DNA of 64,000 nucleotides from Hevea brasiliensis (Eukaryota; Streptophyta; Magnoliopsida; Malpighiales; Euphorbiaceae), in the NCBI RefSeq assembly GCF_030052815.1, contig NC_079501.1, positions 42,837,593 through 42,901,592 of the forward strand, given 5' to 3'. A model generated the notes under the pieces. It worked only from the letters and a program-made list of their open reading frames with translations. It ran no database searches and was not told where the DNA came from. Below are positions 11,031 to 21,503 of the stretch, piece by piece. Every line of letters starts with the position of its first letter. The stretch's first letter is position 1. The translations under genes and the position numbers were made by a program.

Positions 11031-11142
11031 AATTTATGTTATATGAACTTTGTAAATTGTGAAATGGAATTGTGAATCATTTGATTTGTGAATTGTCAAT
11101 AAAAGATTTATATATCGCATTTCAAATTGTTATTGTGCACCA

Positions 11143-11184
11143 CTGAGTAAATTTTACTCAGCGATAGCTTTTCATTGCTGTCGC
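11143..11184 (+). ncRNA. Pair of conserved hairpins near the LTR 3' end
   Basis: CTGAGTAAATTTTACTCAG (9-bp arms) is followed at once by GCGATAGC, a loop TTTTCATT, and GCTGTCGC. Equivalent pairs, often with changed but still pairing bases, lie at 17875-17916, 29697-29737, 27004-27043 and 43252-43289 (plus) and at 32148-32186 and 40338-40377 (minus). LTR-B keeps only the first arm region (24797 on) because of a deletion. This is a predicted structure in the LTR transcript, not a known RNA gene. Confidence 0.55.
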
Positions 11185-11803
11185 AGGTAGACAGACTAAC
11201 AGGGCAGCAGACTAAGCTGCTAGTGCTTTAGTGAGAGATCATCGAGTATATTGAGTATACCATATTTTGCATTTTATATTATAATGTATGATCACTGTAT
11301 GTATATAGTGTTCTTGGTTTTGAGCAGTTGTAAATTAAAATTATACATTGAAGTTGTAAAATAAATTGTAAATTATTTTGGGCTTGTAAAATTTGTACTA
11401 TATTTCTTTTATCTCAGCCTTAGGAAATATTGAAAAATTATTGTGGTTTTGAGTTGAGAAAAATATTGTGTTGATTAAATGTTGGAGTTTGAGATTGAGA
11501 AATATATTTGTGCTTTTTACAGGTTTTTGAAGAACTGCTTTATTCAAAATACAAATGGCACTCAGCTAAAATTTTTATAGAAATTATTATTTATTCAAAT
11601 GTGTTAGCTGTTTCACTTCAGTTCAAAAAAAAATTTTTTTTAACACTTGTAAATAGTGTTCACCACTGTAAAAAGAAGTAAGAAAAGTTTTAAAATCCCT
11701 TGTAGTGTATTTAATGGGATATCAGTAGACAAAGTTGGCAATTTATTAGGTATACTACGGGATCATGTCATGCCTTACAGAGGGGTAGGGTGTGACGTGT
11801 TTT

Positions 11804-11819
11804 AGTGGTATTAGAGCCT
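11804..11819 (+). promoter_or_regulatory. Primer binding site of G2
   Basis: AGTGGTATTAGAGCCT, six bases after the LTR end. TGGTATTAGAGC matches the initiator tRNA-Met complement at 11 of 12 positions, with the usual C changed to T. Confidence 0.85.
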
Positions 11820-11954
11820 AGTTTTTAAATTCTGTTTTCACCTATAATTTGAATATTCTTTCTTCACAGTACAACTGCTCAATGTCATTATTTGATACAT
11901 ACAGTACATTACATTATAAATATGCACTAACGGGAGGAAATCTCCTTATGTTAA

Positions 11955-12640
11955 TTGTTCAGGAGGTCTAAGATCCTCGAATTGACTATGGAAGAGGGTG
12001 ATCATTCAATCGATCAATCGATAGAGGCTGAGGTGCAAGTTGAGGCCCCAACTCCACAAAGTGTCGAAGGCCCGACTGTACCAGTTTTACCGGTACAAAT
12101 TACTGCACAAATGGCCCAGCAAATGGCCACTTTCCTTCAACAAATGTCTAATAATCTGTCAGCCCAAGCCCAAGTATAGACCCAACCCCCACAAGGGCAA
12201 CATGAAATAGAGAAGAGGGAGAAACCGATGGGTCAGAGCTCAAGCAGTAATTTGAGAAAGAGAAAAGAATTTGAGGAGCCCCAAGCTCAGGGATATAACA
12301 GAGGTGGATCATCAAGGCAGAGACCACCAAGGTCCAGTCGTCGAACAACTAGAAGTTCCTACCCTCCCTGCCAATGTGAAACTTATGGTAAAAATCATGG
12401 TGGGGTAGGCTACTAGGCCATACGAGCCTGTTATAACTGTGGAGGCATAGGACACTTTGCCAAGGACTACACCAGTGCCCGTAGAGTTGGACCACCTCCT
12501 ACTACTGCTGAAGGGTTAGTTCAGAGCCCTGTCACCAGAGGTTCACAACCACCCAGCAGAGGTTGAGGCAGGGGTAGAGGTAACCCAGCAGGCAGCCAAG
12601 GCACAGTGAAACAATCAGAGCAAGATAGTGCTCCAATCAG
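11955..12640 (+). pseudogene. Degenerate gypsy gag (core missing) with zinc knuckle
   Basis: The N-terminal part reads MFRRSKILELTMEEG followed by a Pro/Gln-rich stretch, then a stop at 12177. It resumes in a basic, Ser/Arg-rich linker (12228 on) and a zinc knuckle, CYNCGGIGHFAKDY, near 12430-12471. The last knuckle cysteine is changed to tyrosine. The globular gag domain that should lie between the N-terminal part and the linker (some 200 residues in related elements) is absent. Further stops are at 12414 and in the Gly/Arg linker near 12564. It would bind the genomic RNA in a working element. This copy cannot. Confidence 0.85.
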
Positions 12641-13449
12641 AGTTTACGTAATGAGACAGAGAGAAGAAGTTGAGACATCTGATGTTATGGCTGGTACCTT
12701 CTCAAATTTTAATCAAGATGTGTTTATGTTATTTGATCCGAGTTTTACCCATTCTTATGTGAGTGCTAGCATCATTGATTGCATTGCTGTTCCATATAAA
12801 AAAAAAAAAAAGAACTTTGAGGTGCTAATAACCAGCCCATTAGGACAAAGAGGTCAGGGTTAATAGAATGTATAGGGATTGTCCTTTGGTGATCCAAGGA
12901 CACACTTTTCTATCTGATTTCATTGAAATGCCCTTCAGAGATTATGATATCATCTTGGGCATAGATTGGTTAGCCAGGCATCACGCCATGATTGACTGTA
13001 GATTGAAGACAGTCACTTTTGGTCTCCCTCAGTATAGTGATGTGGTAATACATGGGGAGAGGTAGCTATTGTCATCAAACATCATTTTGGCTGCACTAGC
13101 CAGAAAAATGATCAGAAAGGGGTGTGAAGCATATTTAGCACATGTGGTAGACACCCAAGTGGGGAGTCCAGCATTGAAGGACATCCCTAAAGTATATGAC
13201 TTTCCAGATGTGTTTCCTGATGAATTGCCAGGATTACCTCCAGAAAGAGAGGTGTAGTCTGAAATTAATGTTATGCCTGGTGTGGATCCAATCTCCATAA
13301 CACCATATAGAATGGCACCAGCAGAGTTGAAGGAGTTGAAGATACAGTTGCAAAAACTACTTGAAAAGGGTTTCATCCGCCCTAGTGTGTCACCATGGGG
13401 AGCGCCAGTATTGTTTGTTAAGAAGAAGGATGGCACTCTTCATTTATGT
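12641..13449 (+). pseudogene. Gypsy protease and N-terminal RT remnant
   Basis: Protease: MLFDPSFTHSYVS, where relatives have LFDPGSTHSY, so the active-site glycine is lost. Next comes SDFIEMPFRDYDIILGIDWL. An A-run at 12797-12811 shifts the frame and TAA/TAG codons interrupt it (12861, 13063, 13256). RT start: [44 protein letters not shown] and [21 protein letters not shown]. It breaks off after LHLCI at about 13449, before any RT catalytic aspartate. The protein is a typical Tekay/Del-like pol. Confidence 0.9.
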
Positions 13450-14464
13450 ATTGTTTGACCTAGAATCTGCATACTTTTATGTTAGTGTTAGAATTATATG
13501 TTATGTTGTTATTCCTTTACAGGGGAATAAATTTTGATGCATTAGTGATTAGTCCTTTAAGATAAGGATTGTGATAATAAGTGAAATTAATTTTGAAAGA
13601 GTTTATCGACGACAAGTATTTTCTAACACACCATAAATTATAAAGCTAAACGGCAAGCCTACTTAATGTAAGGCAAAAGGACGTAGAAGTAAGTTACAGT
13701 AATAGAATTGCTCTAGTTGAGGGAAAGGATGTTACTGTTAGTAATTGTTAATGGATATTGTAATCATAATAAGATTCGAATATCAGTAAATTCAAAAAGG
13801 ATAAAATATCAAAAAATTTAATCTATTGGGATGTATCGTAGTAACTATGCAATGTTCTTGATGTTTGTACTGTAAGATGCAGATTACAGTACTGACTTGA
13901 GATTATTGTGTAGAGCTGCGTACTACTCAATAGTACACCAAGATGAGAATAGTTGCCAACGGCATCTGTTTTGGTATAGTTATGTCAGGACAGAATTTAA
14001 TTGTTAGAAATAAGTTTGAAAATCCTACTTAGGGAATTAAAACTCAAAAGTTAGAAAATCGAAAGGTTATAGTTTAGTATAGAAGAAAGTAAGTCATAGA
14101 ATATTAAAAGATAAAAAGAGTTGTGGAAGTAGAAATTTGAACAGTTGATTCAGATATAACAAAGAAATTTTACGAATGTGAGGAAGACTATTGACTAAAA
14201 TGGTCAGAGGACCAATGACTAGATAAATCATTCTAACATGACCTCAAGGGTCATTCAAGAAGGAACATGAATCGAAATATTAGACAACAGAATAATAAGA
14301 GAAGATTGGTGTTATATAAACAAATTAAATGTTGTATTAGATTGTTAAAGTCTTATACAAATTCGAGGGAAAGAAGATTAGACGATCATACAGAAAGGAG
14401 AAAATAAACGTATGACAATTGTAAGATGGCTATTGGGTAAAATTTTGCGGACGAAATTTATTTT
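13450..14464 (+). other. Deletion scar: second protease scrap joined to 3' untranslated region
   Basis: Directly after the RT fragment a protease-like stretch starts again ([12 protein letters not shown] at 13450, ending in a FDALVISPL-like piece near 13565), out of normal order. It runs into non-coding sequence up to the polypurine tract. RNase H and integrase are entirely absent. The protease-to-UTR joint is shared with the minus-strand remnant at about 4590, so this deletion is older than either copy. Nothing else is recognisable in 13570-14464. Confidence 0.75.
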
Positions 14465-14474
14465 AAGGGGGGGA
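14465..14474 (+). promoter_or_regulatory. Polypurine tract of G2
   Basis: AAGGGGGGGA lies just before the 3' LTR. The preceding GGACGAAATTTATTTTAAG is the usual lead-in in plant gypsy elements. It primes plus-strand DNA synthesis. Confidence 0.9.
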
Positions 14475-14478
14475 GAAT

Positions 14479-17400
14479 TGTAACACCCCTTTGTTCGGTA
14501 GTGCGTTCTACTGTTCTTGTGACCAGTATTGTCCGGACAACTAGGATGCCTAGAATTATACTTAGATATGAGTGAGGAGACATAAAATAATGAAATGAAA
14601 GAAAAGAAAATACAAGAAAAACAAAGGAAAAATAATAACAATGAAATGTAACCAAGTTAAACGAGCCGAGAACCCAAGCGATGGGTGAACGCACCGGGAA
14701 GTCACGGTGTGGATCATTGACTAGCCCTGGACTGCAGGGAACCCTGAAAAATATTTTTAGGACTTAAATAAATGTCTATTGAAGTATAAATACCATTAGA
14801 AATATCAAAGAAAAATAAATTAATTAGTACAAAGAAAAGTGAGAAATCGAGAAAATGATGAAACTTGGTGTTATCGAAAAATTGGGAATGCAATCCGAAC
14901 AGGGGCATTGTGGTCATTTGGCACCCTGAGTTGTCTTTTGACCTAAATTTCCATTAAAAATACATGATATTACACTTGGAAAATGTCATAAAAAATTAAA
15001 TTGGTGGTACCTAATGTAAATAGCAAAAATTGAGAGTTAAATGAAGGAAAATGAAACTTTAGATTAAACCAATATTAAATCTTATATAGTGCTCCACTAA
15101 CTCACATAAGTGGATCACTTACTCTTCATTTAGGACAGCAGATTCACCATCTTCTTCAACCTCTCAAATTCAGCCGAAAATGGAGGAATGAAGAACTCCA
15201 TGGCCGCATGGTTTTGGAGCTCCATGCAAGCTTGATCCAAACCTCCTTCCTTGCACTTTCCTTCATTAAAAGTTGTCCATACACCTTGGGCAGTAGATAG
15301 GCAGCAAGAAGACCAAGTTTTGGTGAAATTTTGAAGAGTTTCCAAAGTAGTAAGTATGTGTTTTTTATTATTGCTTCATTAAATTTCGTGAGGATGTTAT
15401 GGGTACTTGAATTGTGGAGAGATTTTTGAGGTTTGATGTTCTAAGGGAGATGTTTATTTTTGGCAGCCATGGAAACTCCATAAGAACAGTTTATCCTTGC
15501 TTATAAATGGTAGATTAAAGGGTTGATTAAGTGTTTATGTGTGTAGGAATAAATTGGGTTATGTATATCAGATGTATATGTGAATGTACACTTAACTTTG
15601 GAAGCTTGGAAAGCAAATTGATGAAGACTACAAATTCTGCAACTTGAAGTGTGAACCCAAAATATGTATTTCATGGCTTGGTTTATGGAATTATATGATT
15701 GAATTATGGTGCTTGTTATGGCAGCTTGTACATGTGTGCAAGAGTTTGTGTTTGGACATGTAAATGAGCTAGGTTATGTGATTGAATTATTTGTAATTTG
15801 AACTTGGTAAATTCTGTACTATAAGGTGCATATTGAGTGTGGTTATAAGCTGCCTAAATAACCAAAAATGTGTTGTGAAATGTGTCTAGGTTATGGTACA
15901 AAACAAAAACGGCATGAATGTGTAAATTGGTAAGTGTTAAATGCATCCTTTGATGAGTGATGGACAATGTGCAATAGGGCAGTGTGTGTTTTGGCCTAGA
16001 ACCTTAAGTGTGTGGCTTCAATTGGTATGAAACCAATTGGAGGTGAAACTAGGCACAAAAAGTGCCAACTTTCATGAAGGAAGCTTACCAAAATTCTACT
16101 TGAAAGGTAACTTGAAAAATTACCAAATCCGGATTAGTGCATTTAAGGCTTGAAAATTGACCATTTGGGCAGTAGTTAGTGTTTTGGCCATAACTCACTC
16201 AAAACAGGTCCAATTGACCTGAAATTTTTACCATAAATAGTTGAGACATATATCTATAAGTCTTATGAATACACCAAAGCCCAGAAATGAACCTAAGCAA
16301 GTCAAATAGCTTGCACAATTTTGGGTCCAAAAACTGGCCGAACCTAAAATGACCTAAAATAACCTAAAGTGACCAATTTTGATGCACTTTGACCAGAAAT
16401 AGTAAAATGAACATAACTTGGTCTAGTAAACTCAGAATCACCTGAAATTTTGCTCCGCATGCAATAAGACATAGATCTACAAGTTTGTAGTTTTGACCAA
16501 AACCTGAAAATCGAGGGAACTAGGCCATCCAGTTAGGTCAAATTAGTATACCGGAATCCGACAAATTACACTAAAGTGCACTATACATGGAAATAAATTG
16601 GGTAACATGTACCAACACGAAAAGGCTATAAAATGTGACATATTGCTAATATTGAAACCTAATTCACCTAGACTACATCGAGGGTTGACATCTTAGGTTG
16701 ACTAAGGAAATAATAGAATTTGATAAATTAATTATTGAACCTTATTCTTAGAGACAGTTTAAATGAGTACTGAAACACTTCAAATTGTGTGTTTCAGTTA
16801 GGAAAGACTCAGGGAAAGAGAAGGAAACACTGAGTTAGAGCCAAGAGACAGTTATCAGAGGTTTGTGCACAATAGTTATTTCTTTTGAATTTTTCAATTG
16901 AAATAAAATAGTTATTTCTTTTGAATTTTTCTATTGAAATAAATTATGATTATTTATATGTTATTGTTTTAAATTGTGTTTGTCTACAATAATTTTGACT
17001 TCTCATTTTCTACTTAAAAATTTAATTGAACATTCTAGTTTTAAATTGTGTCCGTGCACAATACTTTTATATTCACTGCTTTTACTAGCAAATTTATTTG
17101 GAGAAATGAGTTGTGAATAATTTTTTATTATTTTGTTTTTGGGAATATTATTTGGAAATTATTGTGTTGCCTACTTTGTAAATGGAAATTTTGAGACAAA
17201 TTGTGTTTAGTGGTATCGGAGCAAAGTAGGGGCAGCGATACGTAACGCCTATGATTCCTGGGAACTCTCACGCGTGAACCCAGGAGCTTGCAGGGATAGC
17301 GATACGTAACGCCTGCAAGTGCTCTGATAAGTACACTATATTTCTCCTCCATTTATGGGGTGAGTATGACTATATTCCTCCCTCTTTGACTTGTCAGTCT

Positions 17401-18532
17401 GAGGTGAGTGTGGATGAGTGCTCATTATCTAGCTAGCTTCCTCTCTCATTGATTTCGATTATTGGGGTGAGTGTGTCTTGTCGTGGTGTACAACACGGTA
17501 TGTGTGGAAAAATTGTGTCATGACCTAAATTGTGTTATCGATTGACAACACTGTATTCTTCAGTTGTTTGATCAAATTGTGTTATTGATGGGTAAAACTG
17601 TGTTATTCAATTATTTGATCAAATTGTGTTATTGATTGGCAAAATTGTATTGTTCAGTTATTTGATCAAATTGTGTTATTGATTGGTAAAACTGTGTTAT
17701 TTAGTTATTTGATCAAATTGTGTTATTGATTGGAAAAACTGTGTTACTCAATTATTTGATCAAATTTGTGTTATATGAACTTTGTAAATTGTGAAATGGA
17801 ATTGTGAATCATTTGATTTATGAATTGTCAATAAAAGATTTATATATCGCATTTCAAATTGTTATTGTGCACCACTGAGTAAATTTTACTCAGCGATAGC
17901 TTTTCATTGCTGTCGCAGGTAGACAGACTGATAGGGCAGCAGACTAGGCTGCTAGTGCTTCAGTGAGAGATCATTAGGTATATTGAGTATACCATATTTT
18001 GTATTTTGTATTATAATGTATGATCACTATATGTATATAGTGTTCTTGGTTTTGAGCAGTTGTAAATTAAAATTGTACATTGAAGTTGTAAAATAAATTG
18101 TAAATTATTTTGGGCTTGTAAAATTTGTACTATATTTCTTTTATCTCAGCCTTTGGAAATATTGAAAAATTATTGTGGTTTTGAGTTGAGAAACATATTG
18201 TGTTGATAAAATGTTGGAGTTTGAGATTGAGAAATATATTTGAAGTGCTTTTTACAGGTTTTTGAAGAACTGTTTTATTCAAAATACAAATAGCACTCTG
18301 CCAAAATTTTTACAGAAATTATTATTTCTTCAAATGTGTTAGCTGTTTCACTTCAGTTCAAAAAAAATTTTTTTTTAACACCTGTAAATAGTGCTCACCA
18401 CTGTAAAAAGAAGTAAGAAAAGTTTTAAAATCCCTTGTAGTGTATTTAATGGGTTATCAGTAGACGAAGTTGGTAATTCATTAGGTATACTATGGGATCA
18501 TGTCATGCCTTACAGAGGGGTAGGGTGTGACA
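14479..18532 (+). repeat. 3' LTR of G2 (4054 bp)
   Basis: Starts TGTAACACCCCTTTGTTCGG and ends AGGGGTAGGGTGTGACA. It is close to the 5' LTR along its length. Main differences are absence of the 219-bp insertion, a shorter ~75-bp repeat block (16860-16985) and five rather than four 47-bp units. It carries the same 5S-like module (14652-14712), paired CCAATTGG (16018-16040), TATA (16628), TCACGCGTGA palindrome (17268-17277) and hairpin pair (17875-17916). Confidence 0.95.
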
Positions 18533-18777
18533 GCAATTATCTTCGCCGTAACTTCTCGATGCGGTCACCCATCGCTACGGTTCTAGCTCGTTTTACCTAG
18601 TTGCATTTCCTTTCTTTTATTTTCTCTTAATTTTTCTTGCATTTTCTTATCATGTATTCCATCATTTTATGTCTCCTCACTATCATTTTAGTGTAGTTCA
18701 GACATCCTAGCTATCCAAACAGACATTAGTCATTAGAGCAGTAGAACATACGGACTACCTACGGTAAGGGTGTTAAA
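18533..18777 (-). repeat. LTR-H: first 245 bp, right of G2
   Basis: Minus-strand gypsy LTR start (plus strand ends AAGGGTGTTAAA, a worn TGTTACA). It contains the 5S-like module at 18543-18600 and the TGTTTGGATA variant of the U3 palindrome. It joins 7436 when G2 and one copy of its target duplication are removed. Its right edge abuts the protease of G1 at 18778. Confidence 0.85.
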
Positions 18778-19226
18778 CTTTTTCCATCTTTGGTAGAGAT
18801 GTATACGTGCTATTTGATCCTGGCTCTACACATTCATATGCTAGTACTAAGATTGTGTGTTCTGCTACCATTCCTTGCTTGAAAATGGACTTTGATATGC
18901 TAGTGACTAGTCCTTTAGGACAAGAGGTTAGGGTGAACAGATTATATAGGGATTGTCCGATGGTGATCCAAGGACATACATTCATATCTGACCTTATTGA
19001 AATGCCCTTCATAGATTATGATGTCATTTTGGGCATGGATTGGATAGCTAGTTATTATGCCATGATTGATTATAGACTGAAGACAGTCACTTTTGGTCTT
19101 CCTGAACACGCAGTTGTGGTAATACACAAGGAGAGGCAGTTATTGCCATCTAACATCATTTTAGTTGCACTTGCTAGAAATATGATTAGAAAGGGGTGTA
19201 AAGCATATTTGGCCCATGTGATAGAC
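18778..19226 (+). pseudogene. G1 protease (pol segment 1)
   Basis: The frame begins mid-gene with FSIFGRDVYVLFDPGSTHSY (aspartic protease active site). It continues with TSPLGQEVRVNRLYRDCP, GHTFISDLIEMPFIDYDVIL, GMDWIA and LARNMIRKGCKAYLAHVID. It has no stop in this piece. The protein would process the polyprotein. The gag-side start is missing because LTR-H stands directly upstream. It is interrupted after HVID by LTR-A. The next residues, [12 protein letters not shown], are at 30399. Confidence 0.92.
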
Positions 19227-21503
19227 CGTAACACCCCTATATTCGGTAGTGTGTTCTACTATTTTGGTGATCGGTGTCTGTCCGGACAGCTAGAATGCTT
19301 GGAACTACACTTAAATATTAGTGAGGAGACATAAAATGATGAAATACATGGTAAGAAAAACAAAGGAAAAATAAGAGCAATGAAATGTAATTAGGTTAAA
19401 CGAGCCAGAAACCATAGCGATGGGTGACCGCACTAGGAAGTTGTGACAAGGACCGTTGACTAGCTCTGGACCGTGGGGAACCCTGGGAAATATTTTTGAG
19501 ACTTAAATAAACATCTATTGAGGTATAATTGACTTAGAAAATGTCAAAGAAAAATTAGTAAGTCAGTATAAATAAAAATAAAAATTTAAGAAATCGGCAG
19601 GATAAGAATTAAATCGGTGTTACCGAAAAATTTGAAATGCAACCCGAAAAGGGACATTTTGGTCATTTGACACCTAGAGTAGACTTTTGACCTAAACGTC
19701 TATGAAAAATAAGTAGTATTAAATGTTGAAAATGCCATAAAAATTAAAAGTCAAATATATAGAATAAATAAAGGAAATTTAAGGGATGTAATTGAAATTT
19801 CTTAAGATTGATTATTATAATCTAATGGTGATTTAGTGGAGCACTAAGGGGTATTTAAACAACAAATGGACAGGTGTATACCCATTCACCATCTTCTTCT
19901 CCATCATTTTTCACTTAGGCCGAATTCCATTTCCCATTCAAAAGCTCCATGGCCGTCCTCACCTTAAGCTCTCTCTCTCTCTTGGTTTAAGCCACCATTT
20001 TTCAATCTTCCTTCACTAAAGTTTGTTTATACATCTTGGACAACATATTGTGTAACACCCTCATTTTCGTAGTCTGTACGTCCTACTGTTTTGACGGCTA
20101 ATGTCTACCCCAAAAAGTCAGAATGTCTGGAACTACACTGTAATGACAGTCAAGAAGTATAAAATAATGAAATATGTGATGAGAAAAATTAAGGAAAAAT
20201 ATAAAATATAAAATATGACTAAGTTAAACGAGCCGAACCCGTAGCAATGGGTGACCGCACCGGGAAGTTACGGTAAGGACCATTGACTAGTCCTGGACCG
20301 CCGGGAACCCTGAGAAATATTTTCAGGACATAATTAAAGGTTTATTGAAGTGTAATTGATATTAGAAATTTCAAAGAAAATTAAAGAATTAGTACAAAGA
20401 AAAAACGAAAAATTAAGAAATTGACAAAAATCGGTATTACTGAAAAATCGAAAATACAACCCGAAGAAGGGCATTTTGGTCATTTGACACCTAGAGTTGT
20501 CTTTTGACCTCAATGTCCATTAAAAATAAGTGATATTAAAAATTTGAAAATTCCATGAAAATAATATATTTTACACATAATGTGATTAAAGGAATTATAG
20601 GGGATTAATTGAAATATTAATAAGTTTAATTATTGTAACATTAAACTGTACTTAGTGGAGTATATTATATCAATTAACCTGAAGTTAGTGGACCACTATA
20701 TAAGTACATATGGGATAGATTTCATCACTTGGAAAACCTCATTTTCTTCATTTCAATTCCATGGCTAAATGTGTTTTTTTACAAGCTTCCTCCATAGCCA
20801 TTCATGCATGAGCTCAAATCTACCATGATTCAAGCTATATTTCTTCAAACTCCCTCCATTAAAAGTGGTCCTCACACCATGGGCAGTATGTGGGCAGCAA
20901 AAAGGAAGAGAAATTCCAAGGATTTGTCAAGCTCAAGTTGAGGTTAGTGTTAGTTTTTCATCCCTTGCTTCATTAAAGTTTGTATTAAGGTTGAGATGAG
21001 TTGAATGGTAAAGAAATTTGAAGGATTTAATGAGTTATTGATATATTCAATTTTGGACAGCCATGGAAGTGAAAGGTAAGTGGTTTATTCTTACATGAAT
21101 TTGATGGGAATTAAGGTTAATTAAAGTAATTTGATGTGTTAGTGAATTAATTCCATGTGTATGTGTGAATGAGCTTTAGAATTGGGGTTTGAAAGAAATT
21201 GTGGAAGACTTTGGCCAATGGTGATTTTTTTAACAGCCTTAAGGTTCAATGAAGAGCACTTGATTTCATGAATTTACTTGATGAATTATGGTACTAAGGG
21301 ATTAATGGAAGTGTATGTAAATTATTGTTGGAATTATATGTAATTGTTGGGTGTTTTTTATGTGGATATTATGTTAATGTTGACTTTGTGAATTAGGTTT
21401 GTATTTGGTATGTTGAGGATTTGTATATACTGCTCCAATTGACCATAATGAGATGTGAAGAATGATGTTAGTATGTTACCAATCCAGAATTTAAGTATGG
21501 GGA

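Larger units (their letters stand above)
7437..11797 (+). repeat. 5' LTR of G2 (4361 bp)
   Basis: Starts TGTAACACCCCTATGTTCGG and ends AGAGGGGTAGGGTGTGACG (last base changed from A). Landmarks: palindrome TGTCCGGATA at 7488; 5S-like module 7611-7670; 219-bp extra insertion 7802-8020; GGGGCATTGTGGCCATTTGAC at 8092; paired CCAATTGG at 9208-9230; TATAAAA at 9817; ~75-bp repeats 10040-10300; GC-rich block with TCACGCGTGA at 10583; 47-bp repeats 10843-11030; hairpin pair 11143-11184. No ORF in it looks coding. Confidence 0.95.
7437..18532 (+). mobile_element. G2: two-LTR Ty3/gypsy element with a gutted interior
   Basis: 5' LTR 7437-11797, primer site 11804-11819, internal 11798-14478, polypurine tract 14465-14474, 3' LTR 14479-18532. 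Flanks are GGAAT on the left and GCAAT on the right, a target-site duplication with one change. It sits inside LTR-H. The two LTRs add up to 8.4 kb against 2.7 kb of interior. The interior has lost the gag core, most of RT, RNase H and integrase, so G2 is non-autonomous. The LTRs are very similar, so it is younger than most neighbours. Confidence 0.95.

Noticed and set aside
12606..13065. Host aspartic protease gene
   Set aside because: The protease motifs lie between a gag zinc knuckle and an RT start within G2, so it is retrotransposon pol.
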